This document shows positions 63,112 through 64,000 of a stretch of DNA of 64,000 bases, in pieces; the first letter of the stretch is position 1, and every line of letters starts with the position of its first letter. Below the pieces are notes generated by a model. That model was not told the origin of the DNA, did no database searches, and saw only the letters and a list, made by a program, of their open reading frames with translations. Both the position numbers and the translations under genes were made by a program. The stretch comes from an uncultured Serinicoccus sp. (GTDB lineage: Bacteria > Actinomycetota > Actinomycetes > Actinomycetales > Dermatophilaceae), in contig NZ_CANKYH010000001.1 of the NCBI RefSeq assembly GCF_947487915.1, positions 124,001-188,000 of the forward strand, written 5' to 3'.

Positions 63112-64000
63112 TCATGCCTCGGGGGCGTCCTCGTGCTCGGTATGCCGCCGCGCCCGTCGCTCGGCGAGGCTCTCCTTCGCCTTCCCGGTGGCCCCGGCGA
63201 TGTCCTCACGGGCCTGGCCCAGGCCCTCCCGGGCCTTCTCGCCCGCGTGCTCCAGGCCCTCCCTGGCCCGTTCCGTGGCCTGCTCCAGGCCGACCCGGGC
63301 CTGCTCGACCCCGGACCGGGCGCGGGCGGCGAGCCGCTCCTTGACGCTGGCGGCGTACTCGTCGACGTAGACCTGGCCGGAGAGCCGCTGCAGCTCGGCC
63401 ATGACCTCGTCGGTGATCTGCCGCAGCACCGCGTGGTCCTCGCTGCGCCCGGCGTGCTCGGGCCAGGAGAGCGGGCGCCCGACGCGCACCCCCACCTGGA
63501 CCACGTTGGGGATCTTCTGCCCCGTCGGCTGCGCCTTGTCGGTGTCGATCATGGCGCACGGGATGATCGGGACGCCGGCCTCGAGCGCGAGCCTGGCCAT
63601 GCCGGTCTTGCCACGGTAGAGCCGGCCGTCGGGGCTGCGGGTGCCCTCGGGGTAGATGCCGAACAGCTCGCCGCGGCGCAGCACGTGCAGGCCCTGCTCC
63701 AACGCGGCCATGGACGCCGAGCCCCCGGAGCGGTCGATCGGGATCTGGCCGGTGGAGGTGAAGAACAGGCGGGTGAGCCAGCCCTTCACGCCGGTGCCGG
63801 TGAAGTACTCCATCTTGGCGGGGAAGGTGATCCGGCGGTCCACGAGGAGCGGGAGGAAGATCGAGTCGGAGAACGACAGGTGGTTGCTCGCCAGGATCGC
63901 CGCCCCCGTCTCGGGGAGGTGATGCCTGCCCTCGATCCAGGGTCGGAAGACAGCCTTCAACGGCGGGCCGACCACCAGGTGCTTGAGGATCCAGTAGATC
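63112..64000 (-). CDS. Lysophospholipid acyltransferase (PlsC family), 5' end outside the window
   Basis: Membrane-associated acyltransferase, probably 1-acylglycerol-3-phosphate acyltransferase. The visible 295 residues begin in frame at the window edge (IYWILKHLVVGPPL), so only a few N-terminal codons are missing. Catalytic block I is NHLSFSD (H-x4-D), block III is YPEGTRSPDG. After residue about 210 there is a 75-residue tail of repeats such as RAREGLEHAGEKAREGLGQ, predicted to form one long amphipathic helix, unusual for PlsC proteins. The tail may attach the enzyme to membrane or lipid droplets (inference). It ends 43 bp before the DAHP synthase start. Confidence 0.88.
   Translation of the reverse strand, partial: IYWILKHLVVGPPLKAVFRPWIEGRHHLPETGAAILASNHLSFSDSIFLPLLVDRRITFPAKMEYFTGTGVKGWLTRLFFTSTGQIPIDRSGGSASMAALEQGLHVLRRGELFGIYPEGTRSPDGRLYRGKTGMARLALEAGVPIIPCAMIDTDKAQPTGQKIPNVVQVGVRVGRPLSWPEHAGRSEDHAVLRQITDEVMAELQRLSGQVYVDEYAASVKERLAARARSGVEQARVGLEQATERAREGLEHAGEKAREGLGQAREDIAGATGKAKESLAERRARRHTEHEDAPEA

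Overview
The window comes from the chromosome of a high-GC actinobacterium (about 72% G+C by eye). Signs are GTG starts, many leaderless -10/start pairs, an SOS box of mycobacterial type, a class II DAHP synthase, an RskA/SigK pair, a PASTA kinase next to an Rv2175c homologue, and a methionine/alanine-type NSS transporter with a MetS small subunit. The gene set is compatible with an Ornithinimicrobium/Serinicoccus/Janibacter-like member of the Intrasporangiaceae group; the genus is an inference. Coding density is very high. I saw no rRNA, tRNA, CRISPR array, insertion sequence or prophage. The first gene (araA) and the last gene (plsC-like) are cut by the window edges.

Region 1 (1-9.3 kb) handles sugar uptake: the end of L-arabinose isomerase, a ChvE/MmsA/MmsB-type pentose ABC importer, an L,D-transpeptidase, and a CUT1-type sugar ABC operon. 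Region 2 (9.3-21.9 kb) is housekeeping: an SNF2/SWIM helicase, an alpha/beta hydrolase, a DEAD-box helicase with a Gly/Ser/Arg tail, fused isobutyryl-CoA mutase IcmF, a DUF1295 membrane enzyme, UDP-glucose pyrophosphorylase and a BtuF-like metal-receptor protein. Region 3 (21.9-34.4 kb) is a plant-polysaccharide island: ROK repressor, GH3 glycosidase, xylose isomerase, LacI regulator, a second CUT1 ABC importer, GH1 beta-glucosidase and an aldehyde dehydrogenase. One palindromic operator (TGAGAGCGCTCTTA) lies in front of both the ABC operon and the GH1 gene and probably ties them to the LacI protein encoded beside them.

Region 4 (34.5-44.7 kb) has a DUF429 protein, type II dehydroquinase (aroQ), the NSS transporter pair, a carotenoid-desaturase-like oxidoreductase, a DEAD-box helicase with a 300-residue charged N-terminal tail, topoisomerase IV subunit B, a small zinc-binding protein and a DUF456 protein. 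Region 5 (44.8-54.8 kb) contains a class F sortase with a CHRD surface protein, the RskA/SigK anti-sigma/sigma pair with DUF3040, and an SOS mutasome operon (DUF6504, SAV_6107-type, dnaE2, dinB) under a perfect LexA box. Region 6 (55-64 kb) has the idsA / Rv2175c / LysM-transglycosylase / pknL cluster, then a compact operon of class II DAHP synthase, threonine aldolase and a molybdopterin oxidoreductase, and finally a lysophospholipid acyltransferase with an amphipathic repeat tail.

The most notable non-genic signals are: a strongly over-represented octamer GGTATGCC/GGCATACC across the whole window; the shared GAGCGCTC operator; a SigK-like promoter in front of the CHRD-sortase operon; strong hairpins between substrate-binding and transport genes of two ABC operons; and a nested 46-bp inverted repeat between two convergent genes.
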